A stretch of DNA of 64,000 nt from Aquilonibacter sp963703325 (GCA_963703325.1 OY969805.1:2480001-2544000), one strand, 5' to 3'. Shown: positions 25,440 through 34,445, counted from the first letter of the stretch. Notes: generated by a model from the letters alone, not told the origin. Program-made: numbers and translations.

Positions 25440-26180
25440 ATGGCAGAGAAAAAGAAGACCGCGAAAAAGGGCAGCGCTAGTGCAAAGTCCAGCACGAAGG
25501 CAACTGCCGCCAAGAAATCGGCCGCGAAAGTGACCGCCAAAAAGAAGACGACCCCAGCAAAGAAGGCGACCGCCGCGAAGGCGACCGCCGCGAAGAAAAC
25601 TGCGCCCAAGACGTCCGCTCCGAAGACGGTCGCTGCGAAGAGCAGCTCGACCGTAAGTGCGGGCGCAATTGCAACCTCGAGTGGCGCAGTGATGAAGCTC
25701 GGGACGCTCAAGCCGGCAAAAGGATCGTGGCCGAAACGTCAGCGGATCGGTCGTGGACACGGTTCGGGCATGGTGAAGACCGGCGGCGAAGGCGGCAAAG
25801 GTCAAACCGTTCGCTCAGGCGGCGGCAAGGGTCCCTCATTCGAAGGCGGCCAAACGCCGTGGGCCCGGCGCTTGCCGCACAAGCGCGGCTACTCGCAGAA
25901 AGCGCGCGACATCGGGCACTTTCGTTCACGCTACGCCGTCGTCAATCTGCATCAGCTCAGCGGCTGGGATGTAAGCGTCGAGGTTTCACCGGAATCGCTG
26001 AAAGAACGCGGCGTCCTCAGCTCGACGTTGGACGGCGTGAAGATACTCGGTGGCGGCAAGGGCGGCAAGACGCTTCCTCAGGGCCTCAAATTTCGCGACG
26101 TCGTCTTTTCGGCCAGTGCGCTCGAAGCGCTCAAGGCCGCGGGCGCCTCGCTTCCCGAAGCAGTTGTTGAGAACGCTTAG
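25440..26180 (+). CDS. rplO: 50S ribosomal protein L15 with histone-H1-like N-terminal extension
   Basis: The product has 246 residues. The L15 part starts at about residue 85 (MKLGTLKPAKGSWPKRQRIG) and is complete, including GRGHGSGMVKTGGEGGKGQ and FEGGQTPWARRLPHKRGY. In front is an 84-residue extension made almost only of Lys, Ala, Thr, Ser and Pro with AAKKTAPKTSAPKTVAAK-type repeats, like bacterial histone-H1-like proteins. The extension occupies the place where rpmD (L30) normally lies, and no L30 gene is seen. An internal ATG at 25692 could start a normal L15 alone. It is preceded by a GAGAGAAAGA ribosome region. Confidence 0.93.
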   Translation: MAEKKKTAKKGSASAKSSTKATAAKKSAAKVTAKKKTTPAKKATAAKATAAKKTAPKTSAPKTVAAKSSSTVSAGAIATSSGAVMKLGTLKPAKGSWPKRQRIGRGHGSGMVKTGGEGGKGQTVRSGGGKGPSFEGGQTPWARRLPHKRGYSQKARDIGHFRSRYAVVNLHQLSGWDVSVEVSPESLKERGVLSSTLDGVKILGGGKGGKTLPQGLKFRDVVFSASALEALKAAGASLPEAVVENA

Positions 26181-27535
26181 TGTTCGATAATCTCCGGGCT
26201 GCTCTGCTCGTACCCGATATCCGCAAACGGATCGGGTTCGTGCTTTTCGCATTCGCGTGGTTCATCTTCATGATCCACGTGCAGTTGCCGAACGTCAACG
26301 AAGCGCGCTGGCAAGAGGTCCTCAAGACGGGAACGTTTTACAACCTGTTGGGCTTCCTCTCGGGCGGCGCACTCCAGCACCTTTCGATCATCGCGATGGG
26401 GATCACACCGTACATCAACGCGTCGATCATCATGCAGTTGATGACCGTCGTGCTCCCGCACCTCGAAGAGCTCGCCAAGAAAGGCGGCGAGGAAGGCCGC
26501 AAGAAGATCAGTCAGTACACGCGCTGGCTCACGATCGCGCTTGCGATCCTGCAGTCGACCTTCATGACCAACGCCATGAAGCAGTCGGGTGTCTTCTACG
26601 ACACCAGCCTTTGGTTTCAACTCTACGCGATCGTCGCGCTGGTCGCCGGCACGCTCTTCCTGATGTGGCTGGGCGAGCAGATCAGCGACAAGGGCATCGG
26701 AAACGGCGTTTCGTTGATCATCTTCATCGGCATCGTGCTGCGCTATCCGCAATACGTTGCCGAGACCTACAGCACGGCCAGCAGCGGCGGTCTCTCGCTG
26801 CTCAACCTAGTGCTGTTCATCTTGATTACGATCGCGATCATCATCGGCATCATCTTCATGTACCAGGGCCAGCGCCGCGTGCCGGTTCAGCAAGCCAGGC
26901 GCGTCGTCGGCCGCAAGATGTTCGCGGGTCGTTCGACCTACATTCCGCTGCGCCTCAACAACGCCGGCGTGATCTCGATCATCTTCGCGATCTCGATCCT
27001 GTTGCTGCCGCAACAGGCGCTGGGGTGGTTCACGGGTCACAGCGGTGCGGCCGCGCCTGCGTACCAAGCGCTCTTCACGGTGCCGCTGCTAAACTGGCAT
27101 GTCGCTTTCCCGACCAACGTGGCGGCGATCGCAGAGATCATCAGCGTGTACTTTGCGCCGGGCGCCGCGCTCTACAACATTACGTACTTCCTGTTGGTCG
27201 TGATCTTCACGTTCTTCTATAGCTCGATCGTGCTCAACACGCGTGACGTAGCGGACAACTTGAAGAAGACCGGCGCATTCATTCCCGGCATTCGACCCGG
27301 CCAGCCGACCGTCGATTATCTCAACAAGATCTTGATCCGTCTGACCACCGCGGCGGCGATCTTCTTGGGCATCCTCGCCGTTGCTCCGAACGTACTCGAG
27401 CGCGGGCTCAACGTGACGACGATTTATCTCGGATCCACCTCGCTGCTGATCGTGGTCGGCGTAGCGCTCGACACGATCTCACAGATTGAAGCGCGCCTCG
27501 CGATGCGCGACTACCGCGGATTCATCAAACGCTGA
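26180..27535 (+). CDS. secY: Protein translocase subunit SecY
   Basis: The product has 451 residues from a GTG that overlaps the rplO stop (MFDNLRAALLVPDIRKRIGF). About ten transmembrane helices are visible, with the plug/TM2 region GVTPYINASIIMQL-like sequence GITPYINASIIMQLMTVVLP and the cytoplasmic loop RRVPVQQARRVVGRK. SecY is the pore of the general secretion channel, used by the many exported proteins of this window. The location after rplO is the usual one. The stop overlaps adk by one base. Confidence 0.97.
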   Translation: MFDNLRAALLVPDIRKRIGFVLFAFAWFIFMIHVQLPNVNEARWQEVLKTGTFYNLLGFLSGGALQHLSIIAMGITPYINASIIMQLMTVVLPHLEELAKKGGEEGRKKISQYTRWLTIALAILQSTFMTNAMKQSGVFYDTSLWFQLYAIVALVAGTLFLMWLGEQISDKGIGNGVSLIIFIGIVLRYPQYVAETYSTASSGGLSLLNLVLFILITIAIIIGIIFMYQGQRRVPVQQARRVVGRKMFAGRSTYIPLRLNNAGVISIIFAISILLLPQQALGWFTGHSGAAAPAYQALFTVPLLNWHVAFPTNVAAIAEIISVYFAPGAALYNITYFLLVVIFTFFYSSIVLNTRDVADNLKKTGAFIPGIRPGQPTVDYLNKILIRLTTAAAIFLGILAVAPNVLERGLNVTTIYLGSTSLLIVVGVALDTISQIEARLAMRDYRGFIKR

Positions 27536-28188
27536 TGCCGCAAGACGTCGTGTTACTCGGTGGGCCGGGCGCCGGCAAGGGCACCCAGGCACAGATCCTG
27601 CAGAAACGGCTGGGCTATCGCCAAGTCTCTACCGGCGATCTGCTGCGCACGCATCGAGAAAACGGAACCGAGCTGGGGAAATCCGCCGAAGGCTACATGC
27701 AGCGCGGCGACCTCGTGCCCGACGAGCTAATGATCAATATGGTCGAAGGCGAGTTGCGTGAAGGCGAAGCCGTGCTGTTCGACGGTTTTCCTCGAACGGT
27801 TCCGCAAGCGCAGGCACTCGACGTGCTCCTCGATTCGAGCGGTCGCGGTCTGCCCACCGCGGTGTATTTCGAGATTCCGCGAGCGCTGCTCGAAGAGCGG
27901 CTGCTCGGACGTTGGACCAATCCGCGCAGCGGTCGCGTCTATCACGAAAAGTTCAACCCGCCCAAGGTCGCGGGCATCTGCGACGAGGATGGCGGACCGC
28001 TGGTGCAGCGCGAGGACGACACGCCCGCAACGATCAAGAAGCGGCTCGACGTTTTCGAAACGCAGACGATGCCGCTGGTCGAGTACTACCGCTCGCGACG
28101 ACGACTTACGCGCATCGACGCGACGCAGCCGGTCGAAACGGTCACCCATGCGCTGATGCATGCGATCGGCGTGGAGCACGCGCATTAG
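27535..28188 (+). CDS. adk: Adenylate kinase
   Basis: The product has 217 residues. It has the P-loop GGPGAGKGT (9-17), the AMP-binding TGDLLRTHRENGTELGKSAE, the DGFPRTVPQAQAL motif and a full LID (RWTNPRSGRVYHEKFNPPKV). The LID has only one Cys, so it is the non-zinc type, closer to Gram-negative enzymes. It interconverts ATP, ADP and AMP. It sits between secY and map as usual. Confidence 0.96.
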   Translation: MPQDVVLLGGPGAGKGTQAQILQKRLGYRQVSTGDLLRTHRENGTELGKSAEGYMQRGDLVPDELMINMVEGELREGEAVLFDGFPRTVPQAQALDVLLDSSGRGLPTAVYFEIPRALLEERLLGRWTNPRSGRVYHEKFNPPKVAGICDEDGGPLVQREDDTPATIKKRLDVFETQTMPLVEYYRSRRRLTRIDATQPVETVTHALMHAIGVEHAH

Positions 28189-28189
28189 A

Positions 28190-28999
28190 ATGGTTACCCT
28201 CAAGTCGGCGCGCGAGATCGAAACGATGCGCCGCAGCGGAAAGATCACCGCGACCGTGCTGACGGAGTTGATGCAGACCGCTAAGGCTGGCATGACGACC
28301 GGCGATCTCGATGCGCTTGCTGAAAAAGGGATCCGCCAGCGCGGCGGGATTCCCACGTTTAAAGGTTATCACGGCTATCCGGCAACGATTTGCGCGTCGG
28401 TCAACGACGAGGTCGTGCACGGCATTCCGAGCGACTACGTTCTGCAAGACGGCGACTTGCTTTCGATCGACATCGGCACGACGCTCGACGGCTACGTCAG
28501 CGATTCCGCGGTGACGATTCCGATCGGCGCGATTTCGGCCGATGCGCAGCGTTTGCTCGACGTGACTCAGGAATGCCTGATGATCGGTATCGAGCAAATG
28601 CAGCGCGGCAACCACCTCGGCGATATCGGCGCCGCCGTGCAGCGTCATGCCGAAAGCCACGGCTATGGCGTCGTTCGCGAGCTGGCCGGCCACGGTGTGG
28701 GGACGGCGATGCACGAGGAGCCGCAGGTGCCCAACTATGGGAAGGCCGGCACGGGCATGGAGCTGCGGCCGGGCCTGGTGCTGGCAATCGAGCCGATGAT
28801 CACCCTGGGCGACCGCAAGGTCGAGATCCTCAAGGACGGCTGGACAGTCGTCACCGCAGATGGTAAACTCGCAGCGCACTTCGAGCATACGATCGCCGTG
28901 ACCGAGGACGGTCCGAAGATCCTTACGCTTCGCAGCTTTGGGGAGCACCCCGACGCGTCGAAGTACGTTCCGGAAGCGGAAAGGATACGGGCTGGCTAA
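28190..28999 (+). CDS. map: Methionine aminopeptidase, type I
   Basis: The product is 269 residues from the ATG at 28190 (MVTLKSAREIETMRRSGKIT). Metal ligands of the pita-bread fold are present: D in LLSIDIGTTLDGYVSDSA (two Asp), H in AGHGVGTAMHEEP, E in VLAIEPMI and E in HFEHTIAVTEDGP. It removes the initiator Met from new proteins. One base separates it from adk, and its stop overlaps infA. Confidence 0.96.
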   Translation: MVTLKSAREIETMRRSGKITATVLTELMQTAKAGMTTGDLDALAEKGIRQRGGIPTFKGYHGYPATICASVNDEVVHGIPSDYVLQDGDLLSIDIGTTLDGYVSDSAVTIPIGAISADAQRLLDVTQECLMIGIEQMQRGNHLGDIGAAVQRHAESHGYGVVRELAGHGVGTAMHEEPQVPNYGKAGTGMELRPGLVLAIEPMITLGDRKVEILKDGWTVVTADGKLAAHFEHTIAVTEDGPKILTLRSFGEHPDASKYVPEAERIRAG

Positions 29000-29286
29000 T
29001 GGCTCGGCGGCGTGGCGGTCGTCCGGCCCGGGCGAAGCGGAACTCCGACAAAGCGGCCAAGACCGCGATCCCTAAAGAAGAGGCGATCGAGGTTGAAGGC
29101 ACGATCGTCGAGCCCTTGCCCAACGCGATGTTCCGGGTGGAACTCGCCAACGGGCACCGTGTGTTAGCACACGTGTCGGGAAAAATCCGGATGAACTTCA
29201 TCCGTATTCTACCCGGCGACCGCGTACTCGTGGAGCTCTCGCCGTACGATCTAACGCACGGCAGAATCACGTACAGATATAAATAA
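28999..29286 (+). CDS. infA: Translation initiation factor IF-1 with basic N-terminal extension
   Basis: The product has 95 residues. The last ~70 are a standard IF-1 OB fold (EEAIEVEGTIVEPLPNAMFR, then HVSGKIRMNFIRILPGDRVL and DLTHGRITYRYK). In front are about 25 basic residues (ARRRGGRPARAKRNSDKAAK) absent from E. coli IF-1 (72 residues). No ATG, GTG or TTG lies between the extension and the core, so the extension is probably translated. It occupies the A site during initiation. Confidence 0.94.
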   Translation: MARRRGGRPARAKRNSDKAAKTAIPKEEAIEVEGTIVEPLPNAMFRVELANGHRVLAHVSGKIRMNFIRILPGDRVLVELSPYDLTHGRITYRYK

Positions 29287-29297
29287 GGTATAGGAAC

Positions 29298-29414
29298 ATG
29301 AAAGTCAGACCCTCGGTTAAGAAAATTTGTGAGAAATGTAAGATCATTCGCCGCGAAGGTAAAGTGCGCGTGATTTGCACCGTCAATCCCAAGCACAAGC
29401 AAGTGCAGGGCTAA
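29298..29414 (+). CDS. rpmJ: 50S ribosomal protein L36
   Basis: The product is 38 residues: MKVRPSVKKICEKCKIIRRE followed by GKVRVICTVNPKHKQVQG. It has the zinc ligands of the Cys-type L36 (CEKC, a third Cys in VICTV, and His in PKHK). It starts 11 nt after infA behind AAGGTATAGGAAC and precedes rpsM by 15 nt, the usual order. Confidence 0.95.
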   Translation: MKVRPSVKKICEKCKIIRREGKVRVICTVNPKHKQVQG

Positions 29415-29429
29415 AGAGGAAAGTATTAC

Positions 29430-29816
29430 ATGGCTCGTCTAGCTGGTATCGATCTTCCGCGCGAAAAGCGCATTGAGATTGCGCTGCAGTACATCTACGG
29501 TGTTGGCCCGGCCAACGCCGCAAAGATGCTCGCCCTTACGGGGATCAATCCGGACACGCGCGTCAAAGACCTCACCGAGGATGACGAGAAGAAACTGCGC
29601 GATGCGATCGACACGCTGCAGATCCGCGTCGAAGGCGACCTTCGCCGCGAAATCCAGGGCAATATCAAACGCCTGATGGACATCGGCTGCTATCGTGGGT
29701 TGCGTCACCGTCGCGGTTTGCCGGTTCGCGGACAGCGGACCAAGACCAATGCGCGCACGCGCAAGGGTCCCAAACGCACGGTCGCGGGCAAGAAGAAGGC
29801 CGCTACCAAGAAGTAG
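29430..29816 (+). CDS. rpsM: 30S ribosomal protein S13
   Basis: The product has 128 residues (MARLAGIDLPREKRIEIALQ). It has the helix-two-turn-helix region YIYGVGPANAAKMLALTGIN and the C-terminal basic tail with GCYRGLRHRRGLPVRGQRTK. S13 contacts the P-site tRNA and bridges to the 50S subunit. An AAGAGGAAAG ribosome site precedes it. It is the last gene of this operon; rpsK does not follow but lies 4.9 kb further on. Confidence 0.97.
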   Translation: MARLAGIDLPREKRIEIALQYIYGVGPANAAKMLALTGINPDTRVKDLTEDDEKKLRDAIDTLQIRVEGDLRREIQGNIKRLMDIGCYRGLRHRRGLPVRGQRTKTNARTRKGPKRTVAGKKKAATKK

Positions 29817-29832
29817 TGCCTGACCTAAAGAC

Positions 29833-29864
29833 AAAAAAGGGCCTGACCATGTCAGGCCTTTTTT
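29833..29864 (+). terminator. Intrinsic terminator after rpsM
   Basis: The perfect stem GGCCTGAC-cat-GTCAGGCC (29840-29858) is preceded by an A-run and followed by six T. It ends the rplC-rpsM operon. The next start codon lies 2 nt after the T-run. Confidence 0.9.
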
Positions 29865-29865
29865 A

Positions 29866-30600
29866 ATGTACGCGGTGATTACGGCCGGCGGTCCGATCGA
29901 CGGGCAATATGCCGCGCGCGCCGGGACGACGCTCAAGGCGCTAGCGCCGGTGCGCGGCCGCACGATGATTGCGCGTACGATCGATGCACTGCGAGCCTGC
30001 GATGTCGAGCGTATCGCCGTCGTGGGCAACAGCGCAGTGGCCGAGGCATGTGCGCCGGTCGCACCGGTAAAGATGGTACCCGACGGCGGTTCAGGCACCG
30101 CAAACGTGCTCGGCGCACTCGATGCGTGGGCCGACGATGACGGGTTGCTCTACCTCACCTGCGACATGCCGTATATCGATGCACCATCGCTGCGCTGGTT
30201 TCTCGACCGGATCGAACCCGCGATATTGTCGATGCCGCTGTGCGACCACGCAGCGTTCGTGCGGCGATTTCCCGGCGCGCCGCCGTTCGGGATCACGCTG
30301 GCCGGCGAACGCGTGGTCAACGCGGGCGTCTTTTACTTTCCCGCCGGCTCGCGCGCACGCGTGCGCGCGATGGCCGCCACGATGTTCGAGGCGCGCAAAG
30401 CGCCGTGGAAGATGGCGACGATCGCCGGTCCGCTCGTGCTGCTGCGGTTTCTGCTGGGACGCGCTTCGGTGAACGCGCTCGAAGCACGCGCGGGGCGCGC
30501 GCTGGCGGTACCGGTAGCAGCCCTGCGCGACGCGCCGCCGGAACTGGCGTTTGATGCCGACACCGCTGCCGACTACGCCTATGCGCTCGAGCACGCCTAG
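29866..30600 (+). CDS. MobA-like NTP transferase family protein
   Basis: The product has 244 residues. The N terminus YAVITAGGPIDGQYAARAGT with the following TLKALAPVRGRTMIARTIDA resembles the nucleotide-binding start of MobA/GlmU-type nucleotidyltransferases. A Mg-binding type motif reads LLYLTCDMPYID. The glycine-rich loop is imperfect compared with LAGGxGxRM. The substrate is unknown. The ATG lies 2 nt after the T-run of the rpsM terminator, with no ribosome site possible on a separate transcript, so it is either read through or leaderless. It overlaps the next gene by 20 nt. Confidence 0.65.
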   Translation: MYAVITAGGPIDGQYAARAGTTLKALAPVRGRTMIARTIDALRACDVERIAVVGNSAVAEACAPVAPVKMVPDGGSGTANVLGALDAWADDDGLLYLTCDMPYIDAPSLRWFLDRIEPAILSMPLCDHAAFVRRFPGAPPFGITLAGERVVNAGVFYFPAGSRARVRAMAATMFEARKAPWKMATIAGPLVLLRFLLGRASVNALEARAGRALAVPVAALRDAPPELAFDADTAADYAYALEHA

Positions 30601-31771
30601 GCCGGTTTCGCCTGCGCGCGTAACCGCGCTGTGGTTCGGCGTGCAATTGATTTGGGGTGCGGTGCTCGGCATCTCGTTGCAGGCGCGATGCGTGCAACTG
30701 GCCGGCGATGCATCGCTCGCAACGTTTGGCGTCATTTCCGCGAGCGGCGCATTCGCGGCAGCGATGACTCAACTCGTCGTTGGTCCGCTCTCCGATATGC
30801 TTCGGCGGCGTGGCCGCGGTCGTAGCGCGTTTTACGCCGGCGGTGCGCTGCTCGGCGCTGTCTCGGTCGTCGTCTTTTACGCGAGCGGCAGCGTGCACGC
30901 GCTGTTGTGGTCGTTCGTTGCGCTGCAAGTGTCGCTCAATCTCGTCATCGGTCCGTATCAAGCGATCATCCCGGACACGATGCCGAGCGCGCGTTACGGG
31001 GTCGCTTCGGCCTGGCTCGCCGGGCTCGGAAGTGCGGGCAACGCGGGTGGCGCGGTGCTGGCGAGCGTGCTCGGCAACGCGCGCGCGCTTGGAGCGGTGC
31101 TCGCAGCCGGTTTGCTCGCGTCAGCGGCCGTCACGCTCGCCCACATGCGGCGCGTGCCGCTGCGACCGCTCCCGCCGTCCGCGCCGTTTGCACCCACGCG
31201 CACCTTGATCGATCTGTTCGTCTCACGAGCCCTGGTCTATCTCGGCTTTTATACGGTGTTGGGATATCTCTATTTCTTCGTCGCGTCCGTCGCCGCCGAC
31301 GCGACGCGGACGACCGGGCTGTGCGTGCTGCTCTTCACCGTCGTCGGCGCGTTAGGCGCGCTCGTCGCCGCTCGCCCAGCGGATCGTAGCGACGAGCGCC
31401 TCGTGGTGACGATCGGCGGCGGGGTGGTCGCGCTTTCGGTGATGCTGCTGGCAGCGGTTCACACTGCCCCAGCACTCGCGCCGGCGATCGGCTTGGCGGG
31501 CATCGGATGGGGCATTTTTCTCTGCGCCGACTGGGCATTCGCGTGCCGACTGTTGCCGCCGGCCGCGCTCGCCACCACGATGGCGCTCTGGAATCTGGCG
31601 GTGGTCGGTCCGCAAATGCTCGCCCCCCTGGTAGCCACCGTGCTACTCACACGACTGGGCGTGCTCCACAACTCGGCGGGTCCGCGCGACGCGCTGCTGC
31701 TCGCGGGGGCCGAAATGCTCATGGGTGCGTTCTGGATTTGGCGTTTACCCGCCAGTCTCAAGGGGAAATAA
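30581..31771 (+). CDS. MFS transporter
   Basis: The product is 396 residues from the ATG at 30581. About 12 hydrophobic segments are visible, with the family loop 2-3 motif in VVGPLSDMLRRRGRGRSAFY and GPYQAIIPDTMPSARYGVAS near TM5. This looks like the sugar-cation symporter/GPH-like branch of the major facilitator superfamily. The substrate is unknown. It overlaps the nucleotidyltransferase gene by 20 nt, so the two form a unit. A TTG/ATG at 30551-30554 could lengthen the N terminus by 9-10 residues. Confidence 0.8.
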   Translation: MRSSTPRPVSPARVTALWFGVQLIWGAVLGISLQARCVQLAGDASLATFGVISASGAFAAAMTQLVVGPLSDMLRRRGRGRSAFYAGGALLGAVSVVVFYASGSVHALLWSFVALQVSLNLVIGPYQAIIPDTMPSARYGVASAWLAGLGSAGNAGGAVLASVLGNARALGAVLAAGLLASAAVTLAHMRRVPLRPLPPSAPFAPTRTLIDLFVSRALVYLGFYTVLGYLYFFVASVAADATRTTGLCVLLFTVVGALGALVAARPADRSDERLVVTIGGGVVALSVMLLAAVHTAPALAPAIGLAGIGWGIFLCADWAFACRLLPPAALATTMALWNLAVVGPQMLAPLVATVLLTRLGVLHNSAGPRDALLLAGAEMLMGAFWIWRLPASLKGK

Positions 31772-31885
31772 GCGCTATGGCCCCGATTGCATGGAACCCC
31801 CAAAAGGCGAGCATGCGTTGTAGCCATCGTAGGGAGCTTACGCTGCCCTGCGACTAAGTGAAAAATCATACCTAAGGAGGCTTTC

Positions 31886-33187
31886 GTGAAACGACTGAGC
31901 ACCGGAGTCCTTGCAGCACTCATGGCAGTGTTCTGCGGGCTCACCGCGGTAGCTGCGCCGTCCTCCACACAATCACAGGGAAACAATGGGCAAACTGTGG
32001 TTGCTCAGGACCAAGGCGCAATGCCGGCGGCAAACTTCGGATCTCCGCCGTCCGGCAGAATACCGATTCTATACAACGACCATCACGTCTATGCTAAACC
32101 CGACACGCTGAAGCAAGGTCGCGTTCTTGCTGCGCTCGTTCGCGGTGGCACCGTTCTCATTCCGCTTCGCTCGATGTTCGAGCAAATGGGTGCGTCGGTG
32201 TCCTACGATCCGGCCAGCAAAACCGTTACCGTCAGCAAGCCGGGCGCTGAAGTCAAAGTGACGGTCGGTCAACCCGAAGTCGTGATTAACGGCGAATCGC
32301 GTCCGCTGGACGTGCCGCCGATCATGTACGAAGGCACCGTGCTGGTGCCGATCCGCGTAATCTCAGAAGGCATGGGTGCCTACGTCCAATGGGTTCCCGA
32401 TCGCCAAATCGTCGTGGTTCGTTATCTCCCGCCGACGCCGCCGCCGACCGCACCGCCAACGGTTGCGCCGACGATGGCGCCGACGGTTGCGCCAACCCCG
32501 ACCCCCGTACCGGTCGCAACGCCGTATAAGGACATCTTTGTCTCCGGCGACTACATCTTCTCGCCGAAGGTCTACAACGAGTTCAGCCCGGGCAACACCG
32601 GGACCGGCGCGAACTATGCGCTCCATGGTGCGTGGGAGTTCGACGCGTTCAACATCCCGTGGATGATCGAAGGCAACATGCAGCAGTTCCAGTATCCGCA
32701 CAATTGCGCGGGTGCCGGCGATCCTGAATGTAACGTCACGGTCATCGGTGGGAACGGCGCGACGTTCGTCCCCGGCTTCACAGCGCGCGACACCGATCTC
32801 GATGTACGTCTCGGCCTAAAGGTCGCGGATCCGCGCATCTACATCGGCGTCGGGTATCTGTGGCGCAACAACAACTACGGCTATCCGCGTGAAACCACGT
32901 GGGGATTCGGCGTTGAAAAGCTCCCGGATCTCAACCAATCCCTCTCGTTCTACGGTAGTGCCTATTACTACCCGAACGCCAAGGGAACGTTCACGGATCC
33001 GTCGGGTAACGAGTTCGATCTCGCGTACAACATCCTGATCTACAACGTTGGTGTTGACTTCGTCTTGGGTCACAGCCCGGTCTTCCTCGAAGCCGGCTGG
33101 ACCGGAACCGGCGGCACCAACAAGAGCAATGCTCCGGTTGGCTACTCCGCCAACGGCCCGTTCGTGGGTCTCGGCATCAAGTTTTAG
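31886..33187 (+). CDS. Copper-amine-oxidase-stalk domain protein with predicted C-terminal beta-barrel
   Basis: The product has 433 residues, with GTG start and a strong TAAGGAGG ribosome site. The order is: signal peptide (MKRLSTGVLAALMAVFCGLT), a CuAO_N1-like stalk domain of about 60-180 (VLIPLRSMFEQMGASVSYDP, VLVPIRVISEGMGAYVQWVP), a Pro/Thr linker (APPTVAPTMAPTVAPTPTP) and a ~210-residue region of alternating beta strands ending GPFVGLGIKF. A terminal Phe after aromatic strands is typical of outer-membrane barrels. I infer an envelope protein with a periplasmic stalk domain that may bind peptidoglycan or another surface polymer. Nothing enzymatic is seen. Confidence 0.75.
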   Translation: MKRLSTGVLAALMAVFCGLTAVAAPSSTQSQGNNGQTVVAQDQGAMPAANFGSPPSGRIPILYNDHHVYAKPDTLKQGRVLAALVRGGTVLIPLRSMFEQMGASVSYDPASKTVTVSKPGAEVKVTVGQPEVVINGESRPLDVPPIMYEGTVLVPIRVISEGMGAYVQWVPDRQIVVVRYLPPTPPPTAPPTVAPTMAPTVAPTPTPVPVATPYKDIFVSGDYIFSPKVYNEFSPGNTGTGANYALHGAWEFDAFNIPWMIEGNMQQFQYPHNCAGAGDPECNVTVIGGNGATFVPGFTARDTDLDVRLGLKVADPRIYIGVGYLWRNNNYGYPRETTWGFGVEKLPDLNQSLSFYGSAYYYPNAKGTFTDPSGNEFDLAYNILIYNVGVDFVLGHSPVFLEAGWTGTGGTNKSNAPVGYSANGPFVGLGIKF

Positions 33188-33213
33188 CGAAAACCGTCGT
33201 TAAAACATAGAAC

Positions 33214-33249
33214 AGAATGAGCCCGGGTCTTATAGACCCGGGCCATTCT
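33214..33249. terminator. Bidirectional terminator between convergent genes
   Basis: GAATG-a-GCCCGGGTC and GACCCGGGC-CATTC pair around TTATA (33215-33248). It lies between the stops of two convergent genes and overlaps the patatin stop codon. The long perfect stem fits a two-way terminator; no long T-run flanks it. Confidence 0.7.
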
Positions 33250-34420
33250 AATCGCTTCCGTAGGTGTAGGGAACGAAGCCGCGGCGCGCGTCTTCGAAAC
33301 CGATCTTGAACGTCTTGTAAATGTTATCGCGGTCGTCGAAGCCGACCACGCCGACCGGCAGTTCATCCATCGGCTGGATTTGAAAGATGTCGGAATCGTA
33401 GAGCGCCGAAGCGAGCGCACGTGTTTGCGGCGTATTCGCAGTCTGGATCGCGCGTTTGCCGAGCGTTTCCAAGTACGCGGCGCGCAGGTCCGCTTCGAGA
33501 ATGCGGCGCTGCATTGCGCCGAACGTTCCGAATCCGACCTCGAGCGCGTTGTGATAGTCGGTCCTTTGCAACGGCGGGTCCATCAAGACGACGTCGATTC
33601 GCATCGCGGCCGCGCGAGCCGGACCAACCGGCGTGTTCGCCGTGACGCCGCCGTCGACGTACAGATCGGTGCCGTTGCCCGATGCGGCCGGAAGTTCTAC
33701 CGGATCAAAGGCGACCGGGATCGCGGCGGACGCTCGCAAGGCATCGATCAAGAGATCGGGCGTGGCTTCGCGTAAGACGGCATTAGGACCGACGGTGATC
33801 CGAATTGCTGCGACCGCGCGCCGGCGTTCGTCGGCGGTTAACGCGGTGTCGACGAGATAGAAGAACGAGGGCGATTGCGTGGTGAGGTTGGTGGCCGTGA
33901 AGATGAAGGGCATGACGACCGGGCGCCTCGGATCGATGAATCGCACCAGCCATTGACGCAGGTGGTTGCCGTCGATTACGCCGGTATCGTTGTTCTTCAG
34001 GCTGAGCACTGCGCGCATCGCGGCGGCAAAACGTGTGCCCACCCCGCTGTTGGGATCGGCCGCCTTGGCATAGCGGGCTTTGAGCTGGATTACGTTGTCG
34101 TCGGCGATCGAATACCAGAGCTGGCGTAAGAGCCCGTACTGGGCGGTCGCGACGAAGTAGCCGTTGAGGGCGCCGATCGACGTGCCGGCGACGATGCTGT
34201 ACGGGGCCAGTGCCGTGCCGTCGGGGATTTGTTTGGACAGTCGCAGGTAGTCGATCAGGCCCGCTTGATACGCTCCTCGCGCGCCGCCGCCCGAGAGAAC
34301 GAGCCCGCGAGCGAGGCGCCCAGGGTGGTCGGGGTCGAGCGGGCCGGCGACGCCGACCGCCGGCAGGGCCGCCAACGCTCCGGCCGATGCGGTAAGGAAG
34401 GCCCGGCGGGTCGGACGCAT
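33248..34420 (-). CDS. Patatin-like phospholipase with Tat-type signal
   Basis: The product has 390 residues. The N terminus MRPTRRAFLTASAGALAALP has a twin-arginine-like signal. The patatin fold shows the oxyanion loop GLVLSGGGARGAYQAG, the nucleophile elbow IVAGTSIGALNG (GTSIG) and the dyad Asp in LYVDGGVTANTPVGPA. It should be an acyl hydrolase acting outside the cytoplasm. The ligand is unknown. It is convergent with the beta-barrel gene and divergent from the rpsK operon, separated by the rpsK promoter. Confidence 0.88.
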   Translation of the reverse strand: MRPTRRAFLTASAGALAALPAVGVAGPLDPDHPGRLARGLVLSGGGARGAYQAGLIDYLRLSKQIPDGTALAPYSIVAGTSIGALNGYFVATAQYGLLRQLWYSIADDNVIQLKARYAKAADPNSGVGTRFAAAMRAVLSLKNNDTGVIDGNHLRQWLVRFIDPRRPVVMPFIFTATNLTTQSPSFFYLVDTALTADERRRAVAAIRITVGPNAVLREATPDLLIDALRASAAIPVAFDPVELPAASGNGTDLYVDGGVTANTPVGPARAAAMRIDVVLMDPPLQRTDYHNALEVGFGTFGAMQRRILEADLRAAYLETLGKRAIQTANTPQTRALASALYDSDIFQIQPMDELPVGVVGFDDRDNIYKTFKIGFEDARRGFVPYTYGSD

Positions 34421-34445
34421 GGCAGGCGCTTCCCGTCCTCAGCAG

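Noticed and set aside
33214..33249. Insertion-sequence end suggested by the perfect palindrome
   Set aside because: Single copy, located exactly between two convergent stops; a terminator explains it.
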